From assembly GCA_922989275.2 (NCBI GenBank), contig OV277866.1, positions 32,877,246-32,941,245 of the forward strand: a stretch of 64,000 nucleotides of DNA, given 5' to 3'. Shown here piece after piece: positions 11,623 to 22,795 of the stretch. Position 1 is the first letter of the stretch. Each line of letters starts with the position of its first letter. The position numbers were made by a program, and so were the translations under genes. The stretch is from Gari tellinella. Its lineage: Eukaryota; Mollusca; Bivalvia; Cardiida; Psammobiidae. The notes beneath the pieces are model-generated. The model worked only from the letters and a program-made list of their open reading frames with translations. It had not been told where the DNA came from and ran no database searches.

Positions 11623-11867
11623 CAGTGGAGAATCTGTTATTCTTTCCCGTTTAAACGCAAACGTACGCAAACGCATTGCACTAAAACATAGAAAAGGACA
11701 ACTTTTCGACAATTTTGACTATTCATGTTGATCTGAGTGGCAAACAGTTTGGAGCCTGATCAGACGCCGGGTTACCCGGCGTCTGATCTGGTTCCAAACT
11801 GTTTGCAAGGAAAAATAAGTTTTAGCGTAAACGCTTTTATTGGGAAAGAATAACGTTTTCTCCACTG
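11623..11867 (+). mobile_element. MITE-A copy A5 (full length)
   Basis: 245 bp, TA-flanked, HP1 intact. The outer word is GAATAACGTTTTCTCCACTG at the right, the subfamily without ACAGATT. Confidence 0.9.
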
Positions 11868-12033
11868 TAGAGATGGCGCTATTATTTCTCGAGCTTAAGT
11901 GCAAAAGGCGATATTCTTTTCCATTTAGCGCGTTTGCGCTCAAAAGATATATTTCAAATGTAAACTGATTTGAGCCAGATCAGACTCCAGATAACACAGT
12001 GTTTGATCAAGCTCTCTACTGTTTGCCACTCAG
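11868..12033 (-). mobile_element. Diverged MITE-A fragment
   Basis: Shows TATTCTTTTCCATTTAGCGCG, an HP1 remnant (TTTGAGCCAGATCAGACTCC) and CTGTTTGCCACTCAGA. It directly abuts the next copy, so three A-type units stand in a row. Confidence 0.55.
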
Positions 12034-12036
12034 ATA

Positions 12037-12282
12037 CAGTGGAGAAACGTTATTCTTTCCCGTTTAAACGCAAACGAAACGCAAACTCATCGCAGTAAAA
12101 TGGAAAAAATGAAACTTTTCGACAATTCTGACTATCTTTTTTAATCTGAGCGGCTAACAGGTTGGAGCCTGATCAGACGCCGGGTTATCCGACGTCTGAT
12201 CAGGCACCAAACTGTTTGCATTTGAAAAAACAGTTTTAGCGTAAACATGTTTATAGGGAATGAATAACGTTTTTCTCCACTG
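12037..12282 (+). mobile_element. MITE-A copy A7 (full length)
   Basis: TA-flanked, CAGTGGAGAAACGTTATTC start and TTTTTCTCCACTG end. HP1 is slightly imperfect (CCGGGTTATCCGACG). Confidence 0.88.
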
Positions 12283-12368
12283 TAGAAACGGATCTTCAAA
12301 ATGTTAAATAAACTGTCATTCTCCACATTTTGTTGCAATGCGTTTGCGTTTAGTGCCGTGTAACTATT

Positions 12369-12612
12369 GATCCCTTAGCCTGCTTAAATTTTTGAAAACA
12401 GATGAGCACTTAAAGCAGGTTGACAGTATGGCAGAATGCTCCTTATGGCGCACGCTGTGTTTACTTTTATCCTGCTTTAACCTACCATCTGCTAGAATGT
12501 AAACGATATTTGTTTGGTTCATGTTAGTGACTGTAGTAATTGAAACTGTTTTCTTCAGTGGAAGACTAAATAAAATGCGCTTAAAAGTGCTTCTATGGAG
12601 AAAAGAGTTTTA
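12369..12612 (+). mobile_element. MITE-C copy C3 (diverged)
   Basis: TCCCTTAGCCTGCTT start, imperfect HP2 (GCAGGTTGACAGTATGGCAGA .. TTTATCCTGCTTTAA), CCATCTGCTAGAATGTAAAC, and TTTTCTTCAGTGGAAGA. The centre has lost pairing (GCTCCTTATGGCGC). Confidence 0.7.
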
Positions 12613-13066
12613 TGGTTAAGAGTTAAGCTGTATACGCTGTCTGGTCTTGATCCAAACTATTTGCAAATGTTAATAAATAGCATCGGGATTGTCAGTAGGG
12701 AAGTTGAGAGTAGTGCATGCCATGTATATAATATTATGTAACTGGTGAAAGCAAATTGAAAGTAATACAGAAATATCTATATGATCTTTCGGCTGTCAAG
12801 TTCATCTGGCATTAGGAAGCCACATGCCTTTGTTAGTGTCTGAAGGTCATTTGATTGGTCTTGATAGCGAACTAATTACTCTTTACTGACGTTCGTCACG
12901 GAAAGACGAAATCACCGTGAAACCTTTTCTTCTGTAGTTGTTCCTTGAGGAAGTAAAAGATGGTGCCATTGACAGATTCCTGCTAATTTCAGGACAAAGG
13001 TAATGACAAGATATAATGTAGGAGTTGTTTTAGTCGCGAGAATATAATTCACGCGTTAATTCGCGA
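12613..13066. other. No gene or repeat assigned
   Basis: Nothing supported apart from a short core-like remnant near 12640-12670 (GATCCAAACTATTTGC). Confidence 0.4.
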
Positions 13067-13071
13067 ATGCC

Positions 13072-13190
13072 TCTAGTTTTGAAAATAGATGACTTCTTAA
13101 AGCAGGTTGAAAGTAAAGCAGAATGTGCCTTAAGGCACATTCTGCTTTACTTTCAGCCTACCTTAACCGACCACCTGCTAGAAATATTGC
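13072..13190 (+). mobile_element. MITE-C fragment C4
   Basis: Central part of MITE-C only: AGTTTTGAAAATAGATGAC, complete HP2 with the GTGCCTTAAGGCAC centre, then CCACCTGCTAGAA. Both TTAA ends are missing. Confidence 0.75.
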
Positions 13191-13329
13191 ATGATTTCGC
13201 GAATTATTACAAAATCGCATTACGCGAAACATTCATGACGCGAAAAATACAAGTTTACAGAAATGTAGGATTTTTTTGGACTACGTTTGCTCTGCTTTAA
13301 ATTTGTTTTATTTAATCATTTCTTTGACA

Positions 13330-13548
13330 TTTGCGCCAAAAGGCGACTTTGCAAACAGTTTGGATCCAGATCAGACACTGCGTCACGCGGCGTCTGCTCA
13401 GGATTCAAACTGTTTGATACTCGTATCGACATTTCTTCAGTCCAAAATCTGACTTTAGAAATATTACAGACGACACTACCAAAAGAAGACGATATTTTGG
13501 CGTTAAGAGGGTAAAAGCCGACGATAAAACTTGCCAGTGAAAGAGTTA
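13330..13548 (+). mobile_element. MITE-B copy
   Basis: HP1 (GATCCAGATCAGACACTGCG, arms partly broken), TTTGATACTCGTATCGACATT, ACAGACGACACTACC and a second GACGATATTTTGGCG, and the end GCCAGTGAAAGAGTTAA. Followed by a purine-rich A/G run. Confidence 0.7.
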
Positions 13549-14429
13549 AAAAAAAAAAGAAGAAGAACTACTACCGTAAATAAGCCTACAATTTCTTTTT
13601 CTTTCTTTTTTTGTTTCAATGACTACTTTAGTGTCATTAGTCACCGAGGAAACTTGATTATATCAGTCAACGCGTACACAGTATAACCCCTCTAGCTTAG
13701 TTTGCACTATAAAGTAATTTTCAAAACCAAACCAGGAACTGTCATCAAAATGTAAAGTAAACAAAATGTAATGTCGTTACAGTGGAGATGACATTAATAT
13801 ATTATTTTCCAACAGTCGCGTTGATACTAAAAGCCTTATAATTTGTATCAACTGCAAACATGTTTGAGCAGGAGCCCTCTGATCAGGGACTTCACTGTTT
13901 GTATAGGACAAATGTACATTTCACAGGTACACATTTGGTAAAGGACGCATATATGTGTCACTAGGGCTCAATGAGTTAAACAACCAACACAATTTGGAAA
14001 CCTACGACATCTACCTCTGAAAGCCAAACTGATCCAGGTTAAATATAACACATACGCAAATGTATGACACTTTTATTGGTGATCGGTTGAAACAAAAAAG
14101 TTGATAACAAGTGACATATGACCCATTCAACCCTTGCGACGAGTATACGCGTCATTTACAAACAGTGTACATATGAGGAGTATAATTGTCCTATGCAAAC
14201 ATTGTAAATCCTGGTCGAAGGGCACCTGTAGGGACCCCGTGATCAGCATCAGCATTGCTTGTTATATATTGCAGAAAACAGCTGAATGAACTAGACTTAA
14301 TATGAAATTGGAAGTTTTTCCTTTAAATTATCAGGAACGAATGAAATTAAGCTTTAAATCACATACATGGTAAACATTTTAGTAGATGTTTAAGCAATTA
14401 TGTTTTGTGTACAGATTTTGTTTTGGGTC
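13549..14429. other. No gene; core remnants only
   Basis: Small degraded HP1 traces near 13855-13900 (TTTGAGCAGGAGCCC) and an F-like trace near 14115-14175 (CATTCAACCCTTGCGACGAG). Otherwise nothing recognised. Confidence 0.4.
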
Positions 14430-14890
14430 TGCCTGTTTGTCTGTCTGTATACAACTTTAACATTGACCATAACTTGAAAACTACATGTGATACTGAATAT
14501 TGGCGATTTACTCAACTCAAGAAGCACTTGTGCTCAGTAAAATTGGGCCATGTCCGAAAAAGGTCAAGGTCAGATTGACTGAATATAACATTGGGCATAA
14601 CTTAAGAAATATATATGATCGAGACTTCATAGTTTGCATTTGCTCTCAACTATAGACTCTCTTTGGCTCAGTGCAAGTTTGGTCATGTTAGACAAAGGTC
14701 AAGGTCAAATAAGATGAATTTAACATTGGCCATCAATTTAAAACTACACATGGTAGAGGCTTCATAGTTTGCATGTGTACTTCACTCAAAATATTCTTTT
14801 GCTAAGTACGAGTTGGGTCATGTCCGACAAAAATCAAGGTCATTGAGACCCCATGGTAACGCCAGGGGGCATAGTGGTTCACTAACATAT
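14430..14890 (+). mobile_element. Tandem-core element V (pearl-like)
   Basis: CTGCCTGTTTGTCTGTCTG simple repeat followed by about three ~130 bp monomers (TTTAACATTGRCCATAACTT, ATGTCCGACAAAGGTCAAGG) near 14455, 14582 and 14719, ending GCCAGGGGGCATAGTG. The layout of microsatellite, core monomers and GGGGGCATA tail is common in molluscan elements. Confidence 0.6.
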
Positions 14891-15090
14891 CTTAAATTGA
14901 ATTCCGTTTGCTTTTAGTTTCGGTTAAACGGAAAATAATAACATATTATCCTCTGTATGAATGACGTGTTGGCCTATCTATATATACTGGTTGTCCCGTA
15001 TTTGCCAAAAAAAATATTTAACCTTTATTCATGACTATTTTCAGACCAACCTCAATCTATGTAACAGCAGTTATCTTTGTGTAACATTAC

Positions 15091-15308
15091 TGTACATTAG
15101 AGAAACCGTTACTCTTTACCGTACAAAATAAACTAGAAATAAATACCATTCAATAGAAATCGACCATGACAGAAAATGGCAAACTGTTTGGAGCCCTATC
15201 AGACGTAGGGTTTCCCCGCGTCTGACCTAGCTCCAGAGTATTTGCGATCGACATGTTTGTTTTAGCAAATACGTTTTTATTGGGAAATAATAATGTCTTC
15301 TCGACTGT
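15091..15308 (+). mobile_element. Diverged MITE-A copy
   Basis: TACATTAGAGAAACCGTTACTC start, HP1 with damaged arms (GGAGCCCTATCAGACGTAGG), TTTTTATTGGGAAATAATAA and TCTTCTCGACTGTA. Older than the full-length copies. Confidence 0.7.
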
Positions 15309-16090
15309 ATAAGACATTGAACTCTTTGCCAACCCCATTTAGCCAACTGTTGCACCATTTTCTTACATGTAACTAGGCATTTTTATTGTTTAACCCTCAA
15401 CCTTCTAACCGCTTTCTGTCAATAAAGCTCATCCCTTTCGTCTTCAAATATATCGTCTAATTCAATACTATTTGCGCTACCGTTTCGATGTTAGATTTAA
15501 AGCTGAATAACTGACGGTATACATGGAAGAGTATCTTCTCCGCTGTACCTATACGAGTAACTAAAGGATGCCTAGGTACTTTAATCTGGATCCAAATCTG
15601 TTATGATATTTGTTTCTTACGGTGGAAAATACGTTTTTTGTCCAATTTTAAAAAAACGAACTTAAGGGCAAACACTATATCATAAAACTTAAGAGTTAAC
15701 AGTTATTTAAAACGGTTGACGATTTGTTGAGTCTGAGTGGAAAACAGTTTGGAGTCGGCGTTTGATGTGATTTCTGTTTCTTTGCAATGGAAAATATTTT
15801 TTTTTGTAATTTAACTAATTGCTTGGTACATGTACACGCGTCTTATATGTCTCCAATCTGTTGCAATGGGTAAACATGTAAATGTTTAATGTTAATGGGA
15901 AGGAACGTCTTCCTAACTGTAGAAGACATTGAACCCGGCATTGCCAACCCCTTTGAGACCAGATGTCGACCTGTTTTTCTAACTTCGCAATCTATAAATA
16001 AACTTGATCACCGCATATATTGCATGTGTATTGTATACCTAAATACAGCTGTTTGTACATTGTACAATCATTTGATTGGTAGAATTACGA
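15309..16090. other. No gene; faint MITE-A remnants
   Basis: Pieces such as GAGTGGAAAACAGTTTGGAG (15735-15755) indicate decayed A elements. No coding evidence. Confidence 0.4.
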
Positions 16091-16545
16091 TGTACATTGG
16101 AGAAGATGTTATTCTTTTCTTAACGCGTTACCCCCATAGCCTGTTTATAGATTTGAAGATAGGTGGTCACTTAAAGCAGGTGGAAAGTAAATCAGAATGT
16201 GCCTTCAGGCACATTCTGCTCTACTTGCTTTAAGCTGTCATATACTACAATATATAAAATATTCCTTAAATTTTATATTCATGACTATTTCTTCGGTGGA
16301 GGAATATATTAAAGGCGTAAAAAGGCGTATTTATGGGGTAAAGGGTTAAAACAACGCATTTTCGTAAACAATGATGTCCAATGCAAACAGTGTCGCGCCA
16401 GATAAGATTATTGTAACCCGGCGTCTAATTTAGCTCCAAAATTCTTGTCATTCAGATTCAAAAGAATCGTTTACATTAGGAATGAGTTGTACTTTTCCGA
16501 ATTTTAATATATTGCGTTTTGCGTTTAGTATTTTTAAACTAGTTC
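16091..16545 (-). mobile_element. Old MITE-A copy split by MITE-C copy C5
   Basis: Left piece TACATTGGAGAAGATGTTATTC, right piece CGCATTTTCGTAAACAATGATG, core remnant, GTTGTACTTTTCCGAATTTT, TGCGTTTTGCGTTTAG. C5 interrupts it near the left end at a TTAA. Confidence 0.6.
16120..16349 (+). mobile_element. MITE-C copy C5
   Basis: Starts TTAACGCGTTACCCCCATAGCC, ends TTTATGGGGTAAAGGGTTAA. HP2 centre is GTGCCTTCAGGCAC. Part of the right HP2 arm is deleted (CTCTACTTGCTTTAAG). Confidence 0.75.
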
Positions 16546-16549
16546 ACTG

Positions 16550-16770
16550 TCAAGCTTAATCGTCTGATATAACCCGTTTGCTTCAAAAATATCGTCTATA
16601 TCGATAGTGTTTTAGGATTTAGGATTTTCTTTGACTAAAGAAGTAGCTAAAAGAAAACCAAACAGATTGGATTCTGATGAGACGCCGCGTTACGCGGCGT
16701 CTGATCAGGGTCCAAACTGTTTGCAAAGTCGTCATTTGGCGCAATTGATAGTGAAAAGTTAAAGGGGAAA
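16550..16770 (-). mobile_element. MITE-B copy
   Basis: HP1 (GGATTCTGATGAGACGCCGCG .. CGCGGCGTCTGATCAGGGTCC), then TTTGCAAAGTCGTCATTTGGCG and a short GTGAAAAGTTAA end. The left arm is decayed. Confidence 0.6.
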
Positions 16771-16867
16771 GAATAATGTCTTCTCCTTCACGGGTGCTCT
16801 GATCTGGACAAAGTCTACTGGTATCGCCTATGGTTGGTTTGGTTGGGAAGACGTTATTTTTTCCCGT

Positions 16868-17097
16868 TTAACCCATTGGTGCCCACGATCCCATATATGG
16901 GACATAGGCAAACGGTGTAGACTCTGATCAGACGCCGCATTATGCGGCGTCTGATCAGAGTCTACACTTTTGGCTGATAGGAATTTCAATATAAAACAAA
17001 CTGAAAATGAAAATTTTGTCCATGTATCCCTTTGCTAAACAAATGGACTAATCCAATATACCAACATGGCAGAATCCACTGGGTATAAATGGGTTAA
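16868..17097 (+). mobile_element. MITE-F copy F2 (full length)
   Basis: TTAACCCATTGGTGCCCACG start and TAAATGGGTTAA end. HP1 variant has GTAGACTCTGATCAGACGCCGC arms meeting at GCATTATGC. The right arm has GATAGGAATTTCAATATAAA. It sits at TTAA inside a MITE-A-like left arm (TTTTTTCCCGTTTAAACG); the host continues after 17098 with a decayed HP1 near 17177. Confidence 0.85.
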
Positions 17098-17476
17098 ACG
17101 AACATAATTGCGAACTCAGCGTTATTTAATGTAGCAAGTGACAGCTGATTTATAATGTTAACCATCTAAATCTGAGTTGCAAACGGTTTGGAGTCTGATT
17201 TGACTGTAATCTATAAATGGAAAATCATTTCTTTGTAATGGAAATAATTGCTTTGATACAGGCTTCTGTACCGACTTCAACCGGTTGAAACGAACGTTAT
17301 TGTTTTAGAAAAAAACACGTGTTTATTTAGAAAGAGCAACATGGTCTTCATGGAAGAAGAAATTGAACACGCTGTCAACCTCCTTAGTGCCAGATGTTAC
17401 TTTATTGTAACTGTATACTCTATAAACGCTGGGAGAGACGTTCTTTCCAAAATAAACGCATTAACGTTAATAGTTT

Positions 17477-17821
17477 TACAGCGCCCCTCTCTACAACGAC
17501 ACCCAATGCGAGACAAAAATAACGTGCGTTCCTTGGAGGGAGTCGTTATAGGGAGGAACAGTGGCTTACATTTGCAAACAGCTTAATCAAGACCAGGCGC
17601 CGCGTCACGCGGCGTCTGATCTGGATTCAAACTGTTTGTCACTCGTCATTAAGTTATTTTACAGTAAAAATCTCCATTATGTAACTTTGAAAAAAATCCA
17701 GCAGACGACAATTTAAAAAGACGATATTGAAGCAGTACAAGCATAAGACATAAGTGTCCTGTTTGGGGAACTCCTGCAAGGGTCGTTGTAAGGAGGGAGT
17801 CGTTGTAGGGAGGGAATGCTT
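17477..17821 (+). mobile_element. MITE-D copy D3 (uninterrupted reference copy)
   Basis: TACAGCGCCCCTCTCTACAACG start, TTGGAGGGAGTCGTTATAGG, HP1 (CCAGGCGCCGCGTCACGCGG), right arm CAGCAGACGACAATTT, and GTTGTAGGGAGGGAATGCT end. It is the empty-site control showing that A1 and A18 inserted into D2 and D5. Just upstream (17429-17476) is a cut-off MITE-A arm. Confidence 0.8.
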
Positions 17822-18638
17822 TTTCTCACATAACTACCCCTGTTTTCTATAGCGAACAACGATGACGAATATCCTTATCTCCAACATGTGTAAGATCACA
17901 TTGATGACGTCACTATAACGTCACTATTTATAACGGCGTTTTGACGTTACCGGGGCTCCAAAAAAATGCATATTGCTTAAAAATTAGCTTAAATCGTTGG
18001 TAATGTGAGAAAAAGATTCTGTCACTCGTCTAGAATAGAAAAGTTATCAAGCTCGCCAAGGCTCGCTTAATAACATTTCAATTCTAGACTCGTTTGAGAT
18101 CAGCTTGTCTTAAACATCGACTCATGACAGATCCTATATATATATCCATTGCAAAGCGCCTAGAGTTAGATGTAGTATTATTGCAAGTATCAAGGTCAGT
18201 GTCAAGATTGGTTCGTTGGTGTTGGACATACTATATTTTGTCTTGCTTTGCGCAAATACTCGTCGTCAAGACTACAATTCCTTTTCATTTTTGTGGTAAT
18301 TCACATGACACACGTTTGCTGGTTTATATATTATAATGATTCTTATACTTTTAATCTAGATTTGAAAATTATTTTTAGGTTGACCTGTCAATTACCTGAA
18401 AAGACTTTAGAAAGAATGTATGATCGATACAGTTGATCCGTGCAATGAGAAAACCGAACTTTTTGCATTGTGAAAGTGTAGATCAAAAGCAGAAGCAGTG
18501 TCTGGTTAGAGTCTATATTGTTTGGTACTCACAATCCGGTATGCATCCTCTTTACATGTAGCATGTTTTTCTCTTCTTAATTGCTACATAGTTAACATCC
18601 TGATAATAAGTGTAAAACATGATATTGGCGCAGACTTA
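17822..18638. other. No gene; small inverted repeat
   Basis: An inverted repeat around 18029-18090 (TCTAGAATAGAAAAGTTAT .. ATAACATTTCAATTCTAGA) has an AAGCTCGCCAAGGCTCGCTT loop, probably a short transposon remnant. Nothing else recognised. Confidence 0.45.
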
Positions 18639-18883
18639 CAGTGGAGTCTACGTTATTCTTTCCCGTTTAAACGCAAACAAAACGCAAAACACTAAAATGT
18701 AGAAAAGGACAATTTTCTAACAATTCTGATTTTTGCATTTTTATCTGAGTGGCAAACAGTTTGGAGCCTGTTCAGACGCCGGGTTACCCGGCGTCTGATT
18801 TGGATCCAAACTGATCGCATTGGAAACAATAGTTTTAGCGTAAACGCGTTTATTGGGAAAGAAATAACGTATTTTCTCCACTG
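18639..18883 (+). mobile_element. MITE-A copy A11
   Basis: 245 bp, CAGTGGAGTCTACGTTATTC start, HP1 with GGAGCC on the left arm and GGATCC on the right, ends TTTTCTCCACTG. The right TA is mutated to TG. Confidence 0.88.
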
Positions 18884-20170
18884 TGTAAGTCGTATGACTC
18901 ACTTATGTTTCCTGTTAAGATGCATTCTGGGCTTAAATACATGAATGTGTTTTTGTTTGGATGTTTGTTTTGATTTGTAATAGGGATTGAAGGGGCACTA
19001 TCCTCTGACTGATTAGCCCAATTTCAGTTCTCAGCATCAGATTTGCATAAATGTGCTCGTTTATGCCGAGAAAACATGCTACATGTAAATATTGGTGTCA
19101 ATCGATTACGAGGTAGAGTTCAACCTAACTTAACCTTCGCTAAAGAGAATGTTTGTTGTTTGTGATTAAGGCTTATCACACATTAAAGTAGAGTGATGGC
19201 AAAGCATATCGTCTTTAAGTACACTTCTGCTTTACTTTTATCTTCTTTTAAAAGCATTATCTCTGGAGTGAAAGTTCTTTTGCATTCAATTGTCTCTGAC
19301 GGGATTTTACAATGTTTAGGCCGAATCCCGGTAAGTCGAAAATACCCGTATTTGGAAGTAACAAAACTGCATGACACATTGAATAAACATCTTGTTAGAT
19401 ATTAAACGGAATATGACAGTGTTATTGTTGTTGTTGTGTAACATATCCGTGTCAAGTCAAGTTTATGATCGATGGTGTAAGAATAAAAGCCCTCATTAAC
19501 CAACATTGTCGAGACAGGTAATACTCGGACAGTAACCGAGAATACTTCGAATTTCGTTATTAAAACTAATTGGGTTCCATTGTCAGGATACAGTGTACAT
19601 ATTTGCCCGATTTCCCTTTGTAATGGTTTTGCGACAAACGGTAAGTAAAGTGCATGAGACCTGTTTTGCCGACGAACACGACACCATGAACGAAAACATT
19701 CTGTTTGCAAAGACAATAACGTCTAATTTCTACAAACTGTTAATATCTGGTAAACAGTACATGTCCCTTCTGTTGTGGCAATTTAAAGGGGTCTTTTATC
19801 GATGTTTCCGATAGATAACTGCTTTAAACTGGTAACTGTGAACACATTGAATGAGTATGATACTGATTGGCCATTTATATGCCTTCTAGACTAACCATAT
19901 ACACATACACACGCATGGTCGCAAACAACATACGCATAAACAGGTTCAACATTATACCATTTATGTTTCACTAAACCTTATATTGTCACTACTCAGTAGA
20001 ATTGTCTCGAAGCGACGATTCTACTGAATAGTACCTTTAACAATATAGAGTTTGGCTGAGACGTAAGGAAGCCAGTATTGGAAGCAATAACCTTAATTTT
20101 AGCTTTCAAACCATAATTGTCAAAGTGTTTTTATGCCATTGCAATACAATTGGTGTGAACATTTTTAATT
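18884..20170. other. No gene or intact element seen
   Basis: Frames of 104, 73 and 70 codons occur, on different strands and overlapping, with no recognisable domain and no splice pattern. A TTTAAAAGC.. block near 19230 loosely resembles HP2 flanks. Confidence 0.4.
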
Positions 20171-20175
20171 AGATA

Positions 20176-20489
20176 CAGTGGAGAATCTGTTATTCTTTCC
20201 CGTTTAAACGCAAACTGACGCAAACGCAAAGCGCTAAAACGTAGAAAAGAACAACTTTTGGACAATTCTGATATTTCATGTTTACGCTAAAACTATTATT
20301 TGCAGTACAAACAGTTTGGAGCCAGATCGACGCAGGGTAACCCGGCGTCTGATCAGGCTCCAAACTGTTTGCCACAAAGATAAACAAGAATTATCAGAAT
20401 TGTCCAAAAGTTGTTCTTTTCTACGTTTTAGTGCTTTGCGCTTGCGTACGTTTGCGTTTAAACGGGAAAGAATAACAGATTCTCCACTG
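20176..20489. mobile_element. MITE-A copy A12: chimeric copy with two left arms
   Basis: TA-flanked, 314 bp. It begins like a forward copy (TTTCCCGTTTAAACGCAAAC .. ACAATTCTGATATTTCATG), switches at ~20281 into a reverse copy (TTTACGCTAAAACTATTATT, HP1), and ends with a second left arm in inverted orientation (GTTTAAACGGGAAAG). The outer ~105 bp are therefore a long inverted repeat. HP1 has lost one base in its left arm (CCAGATCGACGCAGG). Confidence 0.88.
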
Positions 20490-20623
20490 TACCTGTTTAA
20501 GGTCAAGTGCTGCTGTAGCACAATGTGTTTATACTATTAGTTCCCTAACGACATGTTGAAATGGAACTATTAAAACAAGTAACAACGTCAATTAACACGC
20601 TTTCGGTAAAACAGTAATTTCAT

Positions 20624-20888
20624 TTAACCATTTTCCGCACAAAATCACCTTTTAGCGCATTCAGTTTATTCCTCCACAGACGAAATTACAGTAGTTCCAA
20701 TTTATACCACCTTGAACATGTACCACACATTTTTGTTTTTACATCCTGGTAGAATGTAGCTTAAAACATACTGAAAGTAAAGCAGAATGCGCCTGAAGGT
20801 GCATTCTGCTTTACTTTCAACCTGCTTTAAGTATATGTAAAGTCCTGTCTTCAAAACTAGAAACAGACTATTGTATAGAAGGGTAAAA
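20624..20888 (-). mobile_element. MITE-C copy C6
   Basis: TTAACCATTTTCCGCAC start, GTAGAATGTAGCTTAAAAC, HP2 with centre GCGCCTGAAGGTGC, AAAACTAGAAACAGACTAT and a GAAGGGTAAAA end. The right TTAA is lost. Confidence 0.75.
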
Positions 20889-21174
20889 CAATTAGGAACC
20901 GATGCAGAGGCTTCAAACTATTTGCCACTTATATTTGAAAATGAATCGTCAACACTTTCAAGAAGCTGTCGCTTTCTAAATGTTCTTGCAATGTACATGT
21001 AGTTTAAGTGTTTTTTCACTTAACACATAAGTTTGAATTTTAGGTTTTGAAATAGAACGTATGAATGAGTAATAATATGACGTACATTGTCATCTTTCAT
21101 GACATTTATCTCTTTAGGCCTTCAGTAAATGACACTTATTATAACAATATATCTGCTTAAAGTTCTAAAATTAA

Positions 21175-21380
21175 ACGAGCTGTGCCATGACAAAGCCAGC
21201 CTTATTGCATTGCAATATTGTAAAGGTGACGTCAAGCATATTTGTCATCACAGACCCTGTATATATGTTTGGTCGACATGTACCATATACCATCTTAAAA
21301 TGCTTTATATGTTTGTTGGTGTCAAATAGTGCAGATCAAGACCAGCCGCCGCGCCTTGAACTACACTGTTTGCAATCATA
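21175..21380 (+). mobile_element. MITE-R copy 2 (partial)
   Basis: GAGCTGTGCCATGACAAAGCC start, CTTATTGCATTGCAATATTG, and CAGATCAAGACCAGCCGCCGCG followed by ACACTGTTTGCAATC. Only one arm of the core palindrome remains. Confidence 0.6.
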
Positions 21381-21968
21381 TTTTTCTCGTGACGCATATT
21401 AGTTACAAAAATACAAAAATAGAATCCAAATGGCAAATAGATCGGATGAGTATCAGATAGCGCGTTTCGTGACGTCAAATGTGTATCCTAACGGTTTGCA
21501 AAATGATTTGAGTAGATGTTTGGAAAGGATAATAGTTAAATAATATCTAGTTTAACTTAATAAATATTGACATGGGTGTCAAACACTTTGGATTTTGTTC
21601 ATACGCCACACAACGAAGCGCGGGTTAAGGCACTGAAAGGGAATGCGGCATAAATGATAGTATTGTCGATTGCGTATTGGATCAAGATCAGACGCCGATA
21701 TATTGTTCGACATTTATCTTAAGGTTTCTTACATTTAAAGAATATACATAAATTTTAATGTTACAGGCGTTGCAGATGACAGTTTCCAAGACGACATGCC
21801 GGCAGAACAAGGGTGTAGGGCAATGAACTTGTGTTGTTTTAACAGCAACATATTGCAAGCTTATATCGAATTCTCCTATAACTTGTCAACACGTTATGAA
21901 ATATTGACGACGTCTCGTTCATACCGTGTGGAATACGTTATTCTGCTAAATTTATGCTAAAACAAACA
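21381..21968. other. No gene; HP1 half-remnant
   Basis: A single HP1 arm (GGATCAAGATCAGACGCCG) at ~21679-21700. Otherwise unassigned. Confidence 0.4.
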
Positions 21969-22072
21969 TAGTAAAACCTCTCTATTACGACCACTAAAAC
22001 GAAGGCTTATTGATTACATAAAAGACAGGTGACAGCTGAAAGCAATGTGACAGTTAAAGAGAAATGCTTGTT
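21969..22072 (+). mobile_element. MITE-E left half
   Basis: TAGTAAAACCTCTCTATTACG start, GACCACTAAAACG, GACAGGTGACAGCTGAAAGC. It stops inside HP2 where S-type sequence begins; no right half found. Confidence 0.65.
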
Positions 22073-22320
22073 CAGGGCTCCAGATAAGAGGGAGTAAACT
22101 AACAAATCCAACATTTTCTCACTCATGTCAGCTCCAAATCCTATGGTGTTCCTACTCATTAGAATCGCCTTAAGTTTGCCTGAAACCTGTATCTCACCAA
22201 TATTCACAAATATGCCTTCGTTAATGTTTTTCGATTCCATTTTTGTCACAATGGCGTCGGAAAAAAAGGACTCAAGCATAAGGTTTGCTTTTTGAAGCGC
22301 CCAATTCGATGGCAAATCGA
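22073..22320 (+). mobile_element. S-type element, left part
   Basis: CAGGGCTCCAGATAAGAGGG, ACATTTTCTCACTCATGTCAG and CCTATGGTGTTCCTACTCAT match the first ~100 bp of the complete S element at 30203-30395. The rest differs and the far end is not visible, so this may be a longer relative. A reverse-strand 102-codon frame covers it but has no recognisable domain. Confidence 0.55.
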
Positions 22321-22795
22321 TGGCAATTCGTTTGCTATTATCAATTTAATTTAATAAGGTTCAGTACTATACACGCTAAGGACGGGTTATTGTAACTTTT
22401 GCAGACATTTTCATTTTTATCCAGATGCGATTCAGAGATAAACGATGTAACATCATCTTCATTGCACAATCTATAAATCATGCAGGTATTTCAGGTTAGC
22501 TTTTTGTATGACAAAACCTTGACTCCGACTTTTGTATTATGCAATCTCAATATTAAGATAAATGCAATATCATGTATGTGTCTTGGGACATTTGTTTTGG
22601 CAATGACAAGTTTAAATATGTTTTGCAAAGTTTTTTACCGTTCTGTTTTAGTTCACATGGCACGTAGCGTAAAGTTGAACTATTGGTATCATCCTGTGTT
22701 CTCGTCCGTCCGTCCGTCTATCGTAAGTCATTTCTGAAAACGACAGCGCTTCAAAAACTACTATTTTGATTTTGGTAGGAATTAAGCCTCTTTAA
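22321..22795. other. No gene; CCGTCCGTCCGTC tract
   Basis: The short CGTCCGTCCGTC run at ~22703 may be a fragment of a pearl-like element. Otherwise nothing. Confidence 0.4.

Noticed and set aside
22007..22315. 102-codon minus-strand frame as a possible gene
   Set aside because: Half of it is the S-type repeat also found at 30203, and the start lies in a MITE-E. No known domain.
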